Origin: Anaerophilus nitritigenes
GTDB lineage: Bacteria; Bacillota; Clostridia; Peptostreptococcales; Thermotaleaceae
Direction: 5' to 3'
NCBI RefSeq assembly: GCF_004138215.1
Contig: NZ_RYYS01000036.1
Location: forward strand, 1 to 64,000
Length of the DNA stretch: 64,000 nucleotides
Part shown: positions 37,007 through 46,834 of the stretch, piece by piece
How positions within the stretch are numbered: the stretch's first letter is position 1
How the letters are laid out: each line of letters starts with the position of its first letter
Made by a program: the position numbers and the translations under genes
The notes under the pieces: model-generated
The model's input: the letters and a program-made list of their open reading frames with translations, nothing else
What the model was told of the DNA's origin: nothing
Databases searched by the model: none

Positions 37007-38062
37007 ATGGCAAAAAAACACTATATTATTCCTATATTTGTGCCTCATAAGGGATGTCCTTTTGACTGTGTTTTTTGTAATCAAAAAAAAATCACTGGAT
37101 GTGAAGAAGAAATTACAAAAGATCAAGTCAACCAGCAGATTATAGATTATATGGCTACAATACAAAGTGCAGAAGATAAACATGTAGAGATTGCATTTTT
37201 TGGAGGAAGTTTTACAGGAATAGAACAAAAAAAGCAACAAGAGCTTTTAGAGATAGCCTATAAATGGAAGACTAAAGGGATGGTTAATGATATTAGGATC
37301 TCCACTCGACCTGATTATATTAATGAAGCTATTGTTGAATTTTTACAAAAATATGGTGTATCTATTGTAGAGTTAGGAGTACAGTCTATGGATAAGGAAG
37401 TACTCAAAAAAAGCAATAGAGGACATTCACCTAAAGATGTGATAAAAGCTGTTGAAGTCTTGAGAAAATTCAATGTAAAAATTGGTCTTCAAATGATGGT
37501 AGGACTTCCGTTTGATACTCTTGAGAAAGCAGAATATACAGCTAAGGAAATTATTAAGCTAAAGCCTAATTTTGTAAGAATATATCCTACTTTAGTAATT
37601 AAAGGTACGTATCTAGAGAAAATGTATGAAGAAGGAGAATATCATCCGTTATCTGTAGAGGAAGCGGTGCATATAAGCAAACAATTATTACTACAATTTA
37701 CAAAACACAATATTCCTGTTATAAGAATAGGACTACAGCCTACAGAAAATATTTTGTTAGGAAGAGAGGTTGTGGCAGGGCCTTTTCATTCTGCTTTTAG
37801 ACAATTAGTAGAATCTAAAGTTTTCAAAGAAGTACTCGATGATGTATTTTTTATACATAAAATAAGGAATATTCAATGGGTAAAGTTGATGGTTCATGAG
37901 AAAAATATTTCAAGTATAGTGGGACATAAAAAAGAAAATATAGATTTTATTAAAGAAAAATATAAAATTCAAAAGATTAGTATTGTCAGGAATAATGACT
38001 TGAAATTGAACCAATTACAAATTTTTTATGGGGAAAATAAAGTCCTCTATACTAAAAAATAG
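37007..38062 (+). CDS. Elongator-like radical SAM protein
   Basis: A 351-residue radical SAM enzyme. The iron-sulfur cluster motif is CPFDCVFCNQ near residue 17, followed by FFGGSFTG and a typical TIM-barrel region (ISTRPDYIN, VELGVQSMD). The sequence resembles the Elp3-like radical SAM group but lacks the acetyltransferase domain. Such genes sit between rnc and smc in many Clostridia; the substrate is unknown, and a tRNA or cofactor role is only inferred. The start ATG is one base after the rnc stop. Confidence 0.85.
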   Translation: MAKKHYIIPIFVPHKGCPFDCVFCNQKKITGCEEEITKDQVNQQIIDYMATIQSAEDKHVEIAFFGGSFTGIEQKKQQELLEIAYKWKTKGMVNDIRISTRPDYINEAIVEFLQKYGVSIVELGVQSMDKEVLKKSNRGHSPKDVIKAVEVLRKFNVKIGLQMMVGLPFDTLEKAEYTAKEIIKLKPNFVRIYPTLVIKGTYLEKMYEEGEYHPLSVEEAVHISKQLLLQFTKHNIPVIRIGLQPTENILLGREVVAGPFHSAFRQLVESKVFKEVLDDVFFIHKIRNIQWVKLMVHEKNISSIVGHKKENIDFIKEKYKIQKISIVRNNDLKLNQLQIFYGENKVLYTKK

Positions 38063-38071
38063 TATTTGGAT

Positions 38072-38128
38072 AATGCAATTTAAAACTTATCTATGAAAGA
38101 TAGGCTTTAAATTGCATTGTAATTAATT
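38072..38128 (+). terminator. Long hairpin between radical SAM gene and smc
   Basis: AATGCAATTTAAA and TTTAAATTGCATT arms (38072-38084, 38106-38118) with a paired inner segment TATCT/AGATA. T-rich sequence follows within 15 bases. It probably terminates the rnc transcript. Confidence 0.65.
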
Positions 38129-38175
38129 TTTTATATATGATAAAATGTGACTAAAAAAGAAGAGGTGTTTCAAAT

Positions 38176-41100
38176 TTGTACCTAAAGAAAATTGAACTTC
38201 AGGGATTTAAATCTTTTGCAAATAAAATACAAATAGATTTTGAAAAAGGGGTTACAGGAATTGTAGGACCTAATGGAAGTGGAAAAAGTAATATTTCCGA
38301 TGCCATTAGATGGGTGCTAGGAGAACAAAGTGCAAAAACTTTAAGAGGAAGTAGAATGGACGATGTAATCTTTGCTGGAACGACAAAAAGAAAACCAGTA
38401 GGAATGGCAGAGGTATCTTTAACTTTAAGCAATGAAGATGGAAAGCTACCAGTAGACTATACAGAAATTACTGTTACTAGAAGAGTATATCGTTCAGGAG
38501 AAAGTGAGTATTCTATTAATAAATCTTTGTGTAGATTAAAAGATGTTAGAGAACTTTTTATGGATACAGGAGTAGGCGTAGATGGATATTCTATTATTGG
38601 ACAAGGAAAGATAGATGAAATATTAAACAATAAGTCAGGAAATAGAAGACTTTTATTTGAGGAAGCTGCTGGAATTGTAAAATATAGAACAAGAAAAGAA
38701 GATGCTCAAAAAAAATTAGAAAATACCACACAAAACTTAATTCGAATTGATGATATTATTAAAGAATTAAAAAGTAGAATAGATCCATTGAAAATACAAA
38801 GTGAAAAAGCGAAAAGTTTTTTAGAATTACAAGAGAAACTAAAAGATTTAGAAATTAATTTATTTGTTCATGAAATGGAAAACTTGAAATATGAAATGAA
38901 GGAATTACAAGAACAAAAAGGAATTATATTAGATCAGTTTGATCATTATTCAGAAGAGAAAAAACAAATTGAAAAAACGTATGATTATTATAAAAAGGAA
39001 ATGGAAGAATTAGAAACATCTATTGCTCAACTCCAAAACAATATATTTGATACGCTTCATTTTATAGAAAAAAAAGATGGAGAAATAGGACTTTATCAAG
39101 AAAAAATTCATAATAACATAAATAATATAGATAGACTCAATAAAGAAATAGAAGATACAAAAAAAGATGAAGAAAAATATATGATTGAGTTAGAAGGTAT
39201 AACGAAGGATTATGAAGAAGAAAATAAATTTTTACAAGTACAAAAAAAATCATTAGAAGATAAACTAAATGTACTTAAAAATATCAATCAAGTATTGAAG
39301 CAACAAGAAGATGAAATGGAGAATGAAAAGACAAATGTTATTGAAATATTAAATGAAATGGCATCTTATAAAACTTATATGCAAGGGTTAATAAATTTAC
39401 AAAAGAATATGATTAAAAGAAAAAATCAAATTGAAGAAGAAAAAAATCAGATACAGACCAATAAAAATATTATGCTTCAAGAGAAAGCTCAAATAGAAAA
39501 TATTTTAAAAGAAAAAGATGAAAGTTTAAATAAAATCAAAAAAGATCAAGATTTTCTTCAAAAAGAAATAGAACAATTTCAAAATATGATACAAAAAGAT
39601 CAAGAACAAAATGTGAGAATCAAAGAAAACATTCAGCAAAAAACAACAAGAAAAAGCTTGTTAGAAGAAATGGAAAAAGAGTATGAAGGTTTTCATAAAA
39701 GTGTAAAAAATACTTTGGTAGAAGCTCAAAAAAATGAAGACTTAGGAAATGGTATAAAAGGCGTTGTGGCAAAACTTTTAAAAGTACCAAAAGGACATGA
39801 GACAGCTATTGAAGTAGCTTTAGGAAGTAGTATGCAAAATATAGTTTGTCAAAAAACCCAAGATGCAAATAAAATGATTCAACATTTAAAGAAAAATAAC
39901 TTAGGAAGAGTGACTTTTCTTCCTATGGATCGTTTTTTGGATAAAGAACATTCTAAAAAAGAAATTTTTAAACACGAAAAAGGGTTTATGGGCTTTGCTG
40001 TAGATATAGTAAGTTTTCCTAAAGAATATAAAAATATATTTGAATATTTACTAGGAAGAATTGTTTTGGTGGATGATATAAAAAATGGAATTATATTATC
40101 TAAAAAAATAAAATATAAAATTGTCTCTTTAGATGGAGATGTGATAAATCCAAGTGGAGCTATAACTGGAGGAAGTTACCATTCTAAAACGTTAAATATA
40201 TTAAGTCGAAAAACAGAAATTGAAGAGTTAAATTATGATTTAGATATTCTTTATAAAGAGTATGATCAAAAAAATGAAGATATAAAAGAAAGAAAAGAAG
40301 TATTACGAATAAAGATGAATCAATTGAAAAATAAAGAACAAGAATTAAAAGAAAAAGAAATTGATTTGATTCATATAAAGAATAAAAAAGAACAGTTTGA
40401 TAAAGATATAAAAAATTATGAAGAAAGCATAGAAAGAATTTATTTAGAGATGCATCAATTAGAAGAAGATACTATTGATACACAAAATGAAATACAACAA
40501 AAAGAAGATGAAATAAAAAAATTACAGAAAGATGAAATAAATATTAAAAATGGAGTATCTTCTAAAAAAGAGATCTATGAAGATAAAAAAATTAAAAAAG
40601 AAGAGATATCTCAAGAAGTAACTCAACTTAAAATAAAGATTGCTTCTTTAGAAGAAAAAAAAGAACATATGAATAAAAGTATGAAAGATTTTAAAAACAA
40701 ACTGAATCAATTAAAAGAAACAAGAGAAAGTAAGAAAAAAGAAATTGAATCATTTATTAGAAATAAAGAAATTTTACAAAAAGAACTAGATAAATTTAAA
40801 TTAGAAATTAAAGATGCTGAAGTTTTGAAAAAACAATGTCAATTCAATATGGTGCAGGAAAAAGAAAAAAAGAATAAAAATACAAAAGGATTTGAAGAAG
40901 TTCAAGGAAAATTAAAAAATGTTACACAAAATGTAGTGGAATTACAAGATAGTAGTCATAAAATAGAAGTGAAACTTGCTAGACTAGAAATGCAACAAGA
41001 ATCTTTTTATAATAAATTATTAGAAGAGTATGAAATGACTTACATGGAAGCGCTGGAATACAAAAAAGACTGTGTGAATATAGCGGAATCAGGGAAAGAA

Positions 41101-41736
41101 ATTAAAAATATTAAAAAGAAGATCAAAGAATTAGGAACTGTACATGTAGGATCTATAGAAGAATATAAAGAGGTATTAGAAAGATATGAATTTTTAACAG
41201 GACAAAAAGATGATTTAAAAACTGCTATAGAATCACTTGAAAAAGTAATCAAAGAAATGGAACATACTATGAAAGACCAGTTCTATGAATCTTTTACAAA
41301 CATAAAAATGAATTTTAATGAAGTGTTTCAAAAGCTCTTTGGAGGGGGAAAAGCAGAACTTTTATTAGAAAATGAAGAAGATCTTTTAAATTCTGGGATA
41401 GAAATTGTTGCTCAACCACCTGGAAAGAAACTTCAAAATCTTTCTTTATTATCTGGAGGAGAAAGAGCATTAACTGCTATTTCTTTATTGTTTGCTATTT
41501 TAAAAGTAAAACCTACTCCATTTTGTATTTTAGATGAAATTGAGGCAGCATTAGACGATGCTAATGTATATCGATATGCAAACTTTTTAAAAGAGTTTTC
41601 AAAACAAACTCAATTTATTGTGGTGACTCATAGAAAAGGAACTATGGAATCTGTAGATGCTTTATATGGAGTGACTATGCAAGAGCATGGAGTTTCTACA
41701 TTAGTTTCTGTAAAATTAGAAGAACAAGCTAGCTAA
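38176..41736 (+). CDS. smc: Chromosome partition protein Smc
   Basis: A structural-maintenance-of-chromosomes ATPase, 1186 residues, the same length as in B. subtilis. With ScpA and ScpB it forms the condensin ring for chromosome organisation and segregation. The head has Walker A VGPNGSGKSNISDAIRW at the N-terminus; long coiled coils of Lys/Glu/Gln-rich sequence flank the hinge (about residues 510-660, with GAITGGSYHSK). The C-terminal part has signature LSGGERALTAISLLFA and Walker B FCILDEIEAALDDANV. The start is TTG 38176, after AGAGGTGTTTC. It is 12 bases before ftsY. Confidence 0.97.
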   Translation: MYLKKIELQGFKSFANKIQIDFEKGVTGIVGPNGSGKSNISDAIRWVLGEQSAKTLRGSRMDDVIFAGTTKRKPVGMAEVSLTLSNEDGKLPVDYTEITVTRRVYRSGESEYSINKSLCRLKDVRELFMDTGVGVDGYSIIGQGKIDEILNNKSGNRRLLFEEAAGIVKYRTRKEDAQKKLENTTQNLIRIDDIIKELKSRIDPLKIQSEKAKSFLELQEKLKDLEINLFVHEMENLKYEMKELQEQKGIILDQFDHYSEEKKQIEKTYDYYKKEMEELETSIAQLQNNIFDTLHFIEKKDGEIGLYQEKIHNNINNIDRLNKEIEDTKKDEEKYMIELEGITKDYEEENKFLQVQKKSLEDKLNVLKNINQVLKQQEDEMENEKTNVIEILNEMASYKTYMQGLINLQKNMIKRKNQIEEEKNQIQTNKNIMLQEKAQIENILKEKDESLNKIKKDQDFLQKEIEQFQNMIQKDQEQNVRIKENIQQKTTRKSLLEEMEKEYEGFHKSVKNTLVEAQKNEDLGNGIKGVVAKLLKVPKGHETAIEVALGSSMQNIVCQKTQDANKMIQHLKKNNLGRVTFLPMDRFLDKEHSKKEIFKHEKGFMGFAVDIVSFPKEYKNIFEYLLGRIVLVDDIKNGIILSKKIKYKIVSLDGDVINPSGAITGGSYHSKTLNILSRKTEIEELNYDLDILYKEYDQKNEDIKERKEVLRIKMNQLKNKEQELKEKEIDLIHIKNKKEQFDKDIKNYEESIERIYLEMHQLEEDTIDTQNEIQQKEDEIKKLQKDEINIKNGVSSKKEIYEDKKIKKEEISQEVTQLKIKIASLEEKKEHMNKSMKDFKNKLNQLKETRESKKKEIESFIRNKEILQKELDKFKLEIKDAEVLKKQCQFNMVQEKEKKNKNTKGFEEVQGKLKNVTQNVVELQDSSHKIEVKLARLEMQQESFYNKLLEEYEMTYMEALEYKKDCVNIAESGKEIKNIKKKIKELGTVHVGSIEEYKEVLERYEFLTGQKDDLKTAIESLEKVIKEMEHTMKDQFYESFTNIKMNFNEVFQKLFGGGKAELLLENEEDLLNSGIEIVAQPPGKKLQNLSLLSGGERALTAISLLFAILKVKPTPFCILDEIEAALDDANVYRYANFLKEFSKQTQFIVVTHRKGTMESVDALYGVTMQEHGVSTLVSVKLEEQAS

Positions 41737-41748
41737 GGAGGAAAATAT

Positions 41749-42984
41749 ATGTTTAAAAAATTTTTTTCAAAATTCAAAAAAAATAAAGAAGAGGAAATAA
41801 AAGATCAACCTCAATCTATGGAAGAAATCAAAGAAGAATCTATAGATGAACCGATAGAGGAAGTTAAAGAAGAAACAATTAAAGAAGAGTTAGCAGATGA
41901 AATAAAGGAAGAAATAATCAAAGAAGAACCGATAGAACAACAACCAATAGAACCACAACCAATAGAACCAGTGAAAGAAGAAATGATCATACAAGAGCCT
42001 GAAGCTACAGAAAAAATAAGAGAAGAGCTCATAGAAGAAGTTAAAGAAGAGCCTAAAGAAAAGCTTACCTTTTTTGCAAAATTAAAAAAAGGTCTTACCA
42101 AGACAAGAGAAGGAATAGCTGGAAAAGTAGATGCAGTTTTAAAAAGCTATAAAAAGATAGATGAGGAATTATTTGAGGAAATTGAAGAAATATTAATTAC
42201 ATCTGATGTAGGTGTAAATACTACTATGGAAATTATTGAAAGATTGAAAAATTTATCTAAAGAAAGAAAGATTACAGAATCAGAAAGTCTAAAAGGACTG
42301 TTAAAAGAAATTTTAATTGAACTATTAGATAAAGGACAAGAAAATGAAATCAATATAGAACCTTCTCCAGCCATTGTTTTAGTAGTAGGAGTCAATGGAG
42401 TAGGTAAAACTACATCTATTGGAAAAATTGCCCATAGATTTAAGTCAGAGGGAAAAAAGGTATTACTAGCAGCAGGAGATACTTTTCGTGCTGCAGCTAT
42501 TGATCAATTAGAAATTTGGGGAAATAGAGTAGGAGTAGATGTAATTAAACATCAAGAGGGAGCAGATACAGCAGCAGTTATTTATGATGCCATTGCTTCT
42601 GCAAAAGCTAGAAATATAGATGTACTCATTTGTGATACAGCAGGAAGACTTCATAATAAGAAAAATTTAATGAATGAGCTTGGAAAAGTATCAAAAATTG
42701 TAGAGAGAGAATTTGGTAATGCTACACAAGAAATTTTATTAGTATTAGATGCAACGACAGGTCAAAATGCTATTCAACAAGCAAAAACATTTAAAGAAGT
42801 TACGGATATTACAGGAGTTGTTCTTACAAAGCTAGATGGAACAGCTAAAGGAGGAGTAGTTTTAGGGATTAGTGCAGAACTAGGAATACCAGTAAAATTA
42901 ATTGGAGTAGGAGAAGGAATGGATGATCTTCAAAAATTTGTACCAAAGGATTTTGTAGATGCATTATTTGGAGAAGAAGATTAA
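41749..42984 (+). CDS. ftsY: Signal recognition particle receptor FtsY
   Basis: The membrane-associated SRP receptor GTPase, 411 residues, docking ribosomes at the translocon. The N-terminal ~100 residues are a low-complexity acidic region of Glu/Lys/Ile/Pro repeats (for example repeated PIEP and KEE units). The NG domain begins near residue 110; the GTPase motifs are GVNGVGKTTSIGK, DTFRAAAIDQL, DTAGRLHNK and TKLDGTAKGG. The start follows AAGGAGGAAAATAT. It is in an operon with smc. Its partner Ffh is encoded 470 bases downstream. Confidence 0.97.
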   Translation: MFKKFFSKFKKNKEEEIKDQPQSMEEIKEESIDEPIEEVKEETIKEELADEIKEEIIKEEPIEQQPIEPQPIEPVKEEMIIQEPEATEKIREELIEEVKEEPKEKLTFFAKLKKGLTKTREGIAGKVDAVLKSYKKIDEELFEEIEEILITSDVGVNTTMEIIERLKNLSKERKITESESLKGLLKEILIELLDKGQENEINIEPSPAIVLVVGVNGVGKTTSIGKIAHRFKSEGKKVLLAAGDTFRAAAIDQLEIWGNRVGVDVIKHQEGADTAAVIYDAIASAKARNIDVLICDTAGRLHNKKNLMNELGKVSKIVEREFGNATQEILLVLDATTGQNAIQQAKTFKEVTDITGVVLTKLDGTAKGGVVLGISAELGIPVKLIGVGEGMDDLQKFVPKDFVDALFGEED

Positions 42985-42992
42985 AAAAATTA

Positions 42993-43021
42993 TTGACAGT
43001 TTTAAAAATGTAGTATACAAT
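42993..43021 (+). promoter_or_regulatory. SigA promoter of ylxM-ffh
   Basis: TTGACA (42993-42998), 17 bases, TACAAT (43016-43021). It starts eight bases after the ftsY stop and drives ylxM-ffh and probably rpsP-khpA. Confidence 0.85.
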
Positions 43022-43025
43022 ACAT

Positions 43026-43049
43026 CTGTAAAGCAAAACACCTTTACAG
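43026..43049 (+). promoter_or_regulatory. Perfect hairpin in ylxM leader
   Basis: CTGTAAAG and CTTTACAG arms (8 bp) around an eight-base loop lie within the first ~25 bases of the predicted messenger. It ends five bases before AAGGAG of the ylxM ribosome-binding site. It may stabilise the 5' end or be a binding target. No T run follows, so it is not a terminator. Confidence 0.6.
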
Positions 43050-43065
43050 TTAAAGGAGTGTCTTC

Positions 43066-43434
43066 ATGTTTGATAAAATACTCCAAATGAGTTTATTATA
43101 TGATTTTTATGGTCAATTATTAACGGGCAAACAACAAGAAATACTTGAATTGTATTATGGAAATGATTTTTCATTAGGAGAGATCTCAGAAGAATTAGGA
43201 GTGAGCAGACAAGCTATCTATGATACGATTAAACGAACAGAAAAATTATTATTTGGATATGAAGAAAAGTTAGGACTTTTACAGAAATTTTTATTAAATA
43301 AAAAGCAAGTAGAAGAGATCTTAAGTATTGTAGAAAAAATAGAAAAAAATGAAAATATACAAAGTAATCTTTCATATATAGAAAAAGAAATTGAAACCAT
43401 AAAAAAGCTGTCCTATGCTATACTAGAAAAATAG
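43066..43434 (+). CDS. ylxM: YlxM-family HTH protein of the SRP operon
   Basis: A 122-residue protein of the YlxM/p13 family, encoded directly before ffh in most Firmicutes and reported to stimulate the SRP pathway. Residues ~20-60 form a sigma-70 region-4-like helix-turn-helix (LTGKQQEILELYYG, LGEISEELGVSRQAIYDTI). The C-terminal half is a helical charged region. The start ATG follows AAAGGAGTGTCTTC. A consensus promoter and a perfect hairpin precede it. The gap to ffh is 20 bases. Confidence 0.9.
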   Translation: MFDKILQMSLLYDFYGQLLTGKQQEILELYYGNDFSLGEISEELGVSRQAIYDTIKRTEKLLFGYEEKLGLLQKFLLNKKQVEEILSIVEKIEKNENIQSNLSYIEKEIETIKKLSYAILEK

Positions 43435-43454
43435 CCCCCCAAGGAGGTGGAAAA

Positions 43455-44801
43455 GTGGTTTTTGAAGGATTAGCAGATAAGCTTCAAGATGCACTTAAGA
43501 AGCTAAAAAGCAAAGGAAAACTTACTGAAAAAGATGTTAATGAAGCTATGAGAGAAGTAAAACTTGCACTTTTAGAAGCAGACGTTAACTTTAAAGTAGT
43601 TAAGGATTTTATTAACAAAGTAAAAGAAAGAGCTGTCGGAGCAGAAGTAATGGAAAGCTTAACACCAGGACAGCATGTAATAAAAATTGTAAATGAAGAA
43701 TTAACTGCTCTTATGGGTATAACTCAAAGTAAATTGACATTTTCTTCTAAACCACCGACTGTCTATATGTTGGTAGGACTTCAAGGAGCAGGAAAGACAA
43801 CTACTGGAGGAAAACTTGGTGGATATCTTAAAAAAATGGGTAAAAGACCATTATTAGTTGCAGGAGATATTTATAGACCTGCTGCCATCAAACAGTTACA
43901 AGTAGTCGGGAAACAGTTGGATATTCCAGTGTTTTCTATGGGAGATAAAGTAAGTCCTGTAAACATTGCAAAAGCAGGAGTAAATCATGCCAATCAACAT
44001 GGAAATGATATAGTGATTATTGATACAGCTGGTAGACTTCATATAGATGAAGAATTGATGGATGAATTAGAAAATATAAAAAAAGAAGTAAATCCTCAAG
44101 AAATCCTTCTTGTAGTAGATTCTATGACAGGTCAAGATGCAGTCAATGTAGCAGAGCATTTTAATGAGAAATTAGGCATAGATGGAGTTGTTCTTACTAA
44201 ATTAGATGGAGATACAAGAGGAGGAGCAGCCCTTTCTGTTAGAGCTGTCACCCAAAAGCCTATCAAATTTGTAGGGATGGGTGAAAAATTAGATGATTTA
44301 GAACCATTTTACCCAGAACGAATGGCGTCTAGAATATTAGGTATGGGAGATGTGCTGAGCTTAATTGAAAAAGCACAAGCTAATTTTGATGTTCAAAAAG
44401 CAAAGGAACTTGAAAAAAGAATAAAAAATCAAGAATTTTCCTTTGACGATTTTTTAGATCAGTTACAACAAATGAAGAAAATGGGACCTATGAGTCAATT
44501 GTTAGAGATGATTCCAGGAATCAATAGCAAACAATTAAAAGGTTTGCAAATTGATGAAAAAGAATTAGTTCATATTGAAGCTATGATTCAATCTATGACT
44601 AAAAAAGAAAGAAACGATCCAAGTATTATTAATGGAAGTAGAAGAAAGAGAATTGCAAAGGGCAGTGGAATGACTGTAAATAAAGTAAATAGTTTATTAA
44701 AACAATTTGCTCAGACAAAAAAAATGATGAAACAATTCTCGGGGATGGAAAAAAGCATGAAAAAGGGTGGAAAAATGAAATTTCCATTCTTTGGAAAATA
44801 A
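43455..44801 (+). CDS. ffh: Signal recognition particle protein Ffh
   Basis: The SRP54 homologue, 448 residues, binding 4.5S/SRP RNA and signal sequences. NG-domain GTPase motifs are GLQGAGKTTTGGK, DIYRPAAIKQL, DTAGRLHID and TKLDGDTRGG. The C-terminal Met-rich M domain includes GPMSQLLEMIPG, the RNA-binding SRRKRIAKGSG motif and a Met/Lys-rich tail. The start is GTG 43455, after AAGGAGGTGGAAAA. It is in an operon with ylxM and rpsP. Confidence 0.97.
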   Translation: MVFEGLADKLQDALKKLKSKGKLTEKDVNEAMREVKLALLEADVNFKVVKDFINKVKERAVGAEVMESLTPGQHVIKIVNEELTALMGITQSKLTFSSKPPTVYMLVGLQGAGKTTTGGKLGGYLKKMGKRPLLVAGDIYRPAAIKQLQVVGKQLDIPVFSMGDKVSPVNIAKAGVNHANQHGNDIVIIDTAGRLHIDEELMDELENIKKEVNPQEILLVVDSMTGQDAVNVAEHFNEKLGIDGVVLTKLDGDTRGGAALSVRAVTQKPIKFVGMGEKLDDLEPFYPERMASRILGMGDVLSLIEKAQANFDVQKAKELEKRIKNQEFSFDDFLDQLQQMKKMGPMSQLLEMIPGINSKQLKGLQIDEKELVHIEAMIQSMTKKERNDPSIINGSRRKRIAKGSGMTVNKVNSLLKQFAQTKKMMKQFSGMEKSMKKGGKMKFPFFGK

Positions 44802-44834
44802 ATTCAAACTTACTATTGAAGGAGGTGAAGATCA

Positions 44835-45104
44835 ATGTCAGTAAAAATCAGATTAAAAAGAATGGGAGCTAAAAAGAAGCCTTTCTATAGAGTTGTAGTT
44901 GCAGATTCTCGTTCACCTAGAGATGGAAGATTCATTGAAGAGGTGGGTTACTATAATCCTGTAGTTGAACCAGTAGTAGTAAAAATCGATGATGAAAAAG
45001 CTATTAAATGGTTACAAAATGGCGCTCAACCAACTGATACAGTAAAAGGACTATTCAGAAAATATGGTGTTTTAGAAAAATTTGAACAGTCTAAGAAAGC
45101 ATAG
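44835..45104 (+). CDS. rpsP: 30S ribosomal protein S16
   Basis: An 89-residue small-subunit ribosomal protein. The opening [20 protein letters not shown] and [17 protein letters not shown] are diagnostic. AAGGAGGTGAAGATCA precedes the ATG. It lies 33 bases after ffh and 24 before khpA in the conserved ffh-rpsP-khpA order. Confidence 0.97.
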   Translation: MSVKIRLKRMGAKKKPFYRVVVADSRSPRDGRFIEEVGYYNPVVEPVVVKIDDEKAIKWLQNGAQPTDTVKGLFRKYGVLEKFEQSKKA

Positions 45105-45128
45105 TGAGGCTTTCAGGGGGTGTAAAGC

Positions 45129-45359
45129 ATGGGTGAATTAGTAAAAACTATTGCGAAGGCTTTAGTGGATAACCCTGATGAAGTATGTGTTACTGAAATA
45201 GAAGGAAGTCAATCCTTGATTGTGGAACTAAAAGTTGCTCCAGAAGATATGGGGAAAGTTATAGGAAAACAAGGTAGGATTGCAAAAGCAATAAGAACTG
45301 TAGCAAAGGCTGCTGCTACGAAAGAAAATAAAAGAGTAGTAGTAGAAATCATTCAATAA
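45129..45359 (+). CDS. khpA: KH-domain RNA-binding protein KhpA
   Basis: A 76-residue protein with a single KH domain (YlqC family); the GxxG loop is in VIGKQGRIAKAIR. In Firmicutes KhpA pairs with KhpB/EloR and influences cell elongation and RNA handling. The position after rpsP is conserved. A terminator follows. The ATG is preceded by CAGGGGGTGTAAAGC. Confidence 0.92.
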   Translation: MGELVKTIAKALVDNPDEVCVTEIEGSQSLIVELKVAPEDMGKVIGKQGRIAKAIRTVAKAAATKENKRVVVEIIQ

Positions 45360-45363
45360 TGTA

Positions 45364-45394
45364 AAAAGGATTAGGGGATACCTAATCCTTTTGT
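45364..45394 (+). terminator. Terminator after khpA
   Basis: Perfect arms AAAAGGATTAGG / CCTAATCCTTTT with a five-base loop. It lies five bases after the stop codon, so rimM-trmD has separate initiation or depends on read-through. Confidence 0.85.
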
Positions 45395-45482
45395 AATATA
45401 AAGATGAATTTCGATAGGAATATGCGAATTTTTAGAATCTTATCCTTTGAAGTGGGTAATATATAAGAAAAAGGGTGATGTA

Positions 45483-45992
45483 ATGGTCAAATTATTTAAA
45501 GTGGGGCAAATTGTAAATGTTCAAGGAATTCGTGGAGAAATAAGAGTGTATCCTCTTACGGATTATAAAGAAAGATTTGAGGAATTAGAATTTGTATATA
45601 TAGATGACTCTGATAAAAAGTTTTATATTGATCATGTAAAGTATAAAAACAATTTAGTTATTTTAAAGCTAAGAGGAATAGACGATCGAAACGAAGCACA
45701 AAAGTATAAAACCAGATATTTAATGATTGATGAAGAAGATAGAAGAGATTTGCCTGAAGATACTTATTATATTTCAGATTTAATAGGGATTAAGGTTTAT
45801 ACTCAAGATGAAGTATTCATTGGAAATATTAAAAATATCATACAAAATACAGCTCAAGATGTCTATGAAATAGAAGATGTAAAAAATCCTAAAAAAACAA
45901 TATTGATTCCTGCTGTAGGTGAATTTGTTAAAGAGGTAGACATAGAAAAAAGAATCATGACCATTGCGACTATTGAAGGGTTGATAGAATGA
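45483..45992 (+). CDS. rimM: Ribosome maturation factor RimM
   Basis: A 169-residue 16S rRNA-processing factor that binds S19 and helps mature the 30S head. The N-terminal RimM barrel ([21 protein letters not shown]) and a C-terminal PRC-barrel ([30 protein letters not shown]) are evident. I use ATG 45483, with AAGGGTGATG upstream; an earlier in-frame ATG at 45447 lacks a site. Its stop overlaps the start of trmD by four bases (ATGA). Confidence 0.93.
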   Translation: MVKLFKVGQIVNVQGIRGEIRVYPLTDYKERFEELEFVYIDDSDKKFYIDHVKYKNNLVILKLRGIDDRNEAQKYKTRYLMIDEEDRRDLPEDTYYISDLIGIKVYTQDEVFIGNIKNIIQNTAQDVYEIEDVKNPKKTILIPAVGEFVKEVDIEKRIMTIATIEGLIE

Positions 45993-46732
45993 AAATAGAT
46001 ATTTTAACTCTCTTTCCAGATATGTTTGTACCATTAACTGAAAGTATTATTGGAAGAGCTATAGAAAAAAATATAGTAAATATCAATACAATTAATATAA
46101 GAGATTTTAGTGTAGATAAACATAAAAAAGTAGATGATTATCCTTATGGTGGAGGTGCAGGAATGGTTATGACCCCTCAACCTATTTATTCTGCAATGGA
46201 GCATATTCATGCACAAGGTAAAAGAGTTATATATATGTCTCCTAAGGGAAAAACATTTAATCAAAAGATAGCAATGAATCTTTCAAAAGAAGAAAATTTG
46301 ATTTTTTTATGCGGACATTATGAAGGAATTGATCAAAGAGTTATTGATACTTGGGTAACAGATGAAATATCTATAGGAGATTATGTACTTACAGGAGGGG
46401 AATTGCCTACAATGGTCATGATAGATACAATTTGTAGGTTGCTTCCTGGAGTTTTAGGACAAGAGGAGTCTTATATGGACGAATCTTTTTATAATGGGCT
46501 TTTAGAATATCCACAATATACAAGACCAAGTGTTTTTTTGGATGTTAAGGTACCAGATATACTTTTATCTGGAAATCATAAAAAAATTGCAGAGTGGAGA
46601 ATGCTGGAATCTTTTAAGATGACAAAAAGAAATAGGCCAGATTTATTTGAAAAATATATACAAGAAAAAAATTTAAGTAAAGAAGAAAAACATTTTATAA
46701 ATATGATTTTGGGAAATAAAGTTGACTTTTAA
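45989..46732 (+). CDS. trmD: tRNA (guanine-N1)-methyltransferase TrmD
   Basis: A SPOUT-family enzyme of 247 residues that methylates G37 of tRNAs reading CNN codons and so prevents +1 frameshifting. The knot and SAM site include [12 protein letters not shown] and [32 protein letters not shown] is also diagnostic. It is translationally coupled to rimM. Its last codons (GTT GAC TTT TAA) contain the -35 box of the rplU promoter. The gene for L19, which usually follows trmD, is absent. Confidence 0.96.
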   Translation: MKIDILTLFPDMFVPLTESIIGRAIEKNIVNINTINIRDFSVDKHKKVDDYPYGGGAGMVMTPQPIYSAMEHIHAQGKRVIYMSPKGKTFNQKIAMNLSKEENLIFLCGHYEGIDQRVIDTWVTDEISIGDYVLTGGELPTMVMIDTICRLLPGVLGQEESYMDESFYNGLLEYPQYTRPSVFLDVKVPDILLSGNHKKIAEWRMLESFKMTKRNRPDLFEKYIQEKNLSKEEKHFINMILGNKVDF

Positions 46733-46750
46733 GAACAATTGTGATATCAT
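46722..46750 (+). promoter_or_regulatory. SigA promoter of rplU operon
   Basis: TTGACT (46722-46727), 17 bases, TATCAT (46745-46750). The -35 box lies inside the final codons of trmD. Confidence 0.8.
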
Positions 46751-46834
46751 ACTAATCTGTAGGTAGCCGCACAAATCGGGTTTTAAAACTTTGTTACCTA
46801 GTATTTGGCGAGTCTGGTTAGAGGAGGTGTAATT
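46751..46834 (+). ncRNA. Putative L21 leader RNA
   Basis: The ~75-base untranslated leader before rplU contains AGGTAGCCGCACAAATCGGG and a partly complementary CTTTGTTACCT, giving a closing stem AGGTA/TACCT, then a G-rich segment and the ribosome-binding site GAGGAGGTG. The position and content fit the autoregulatory L21 leader described in Firmicutes. Exact boundaries are estimated. Confidence 0.6.

Noticed and set aside
41811-42101. Minus-strand open frame opposite the FtsY acidic region
   Set aside because: It is a Ser/Ile-rich mirror of the Glu/Lys repeats in ftsY, without a start site of its own.
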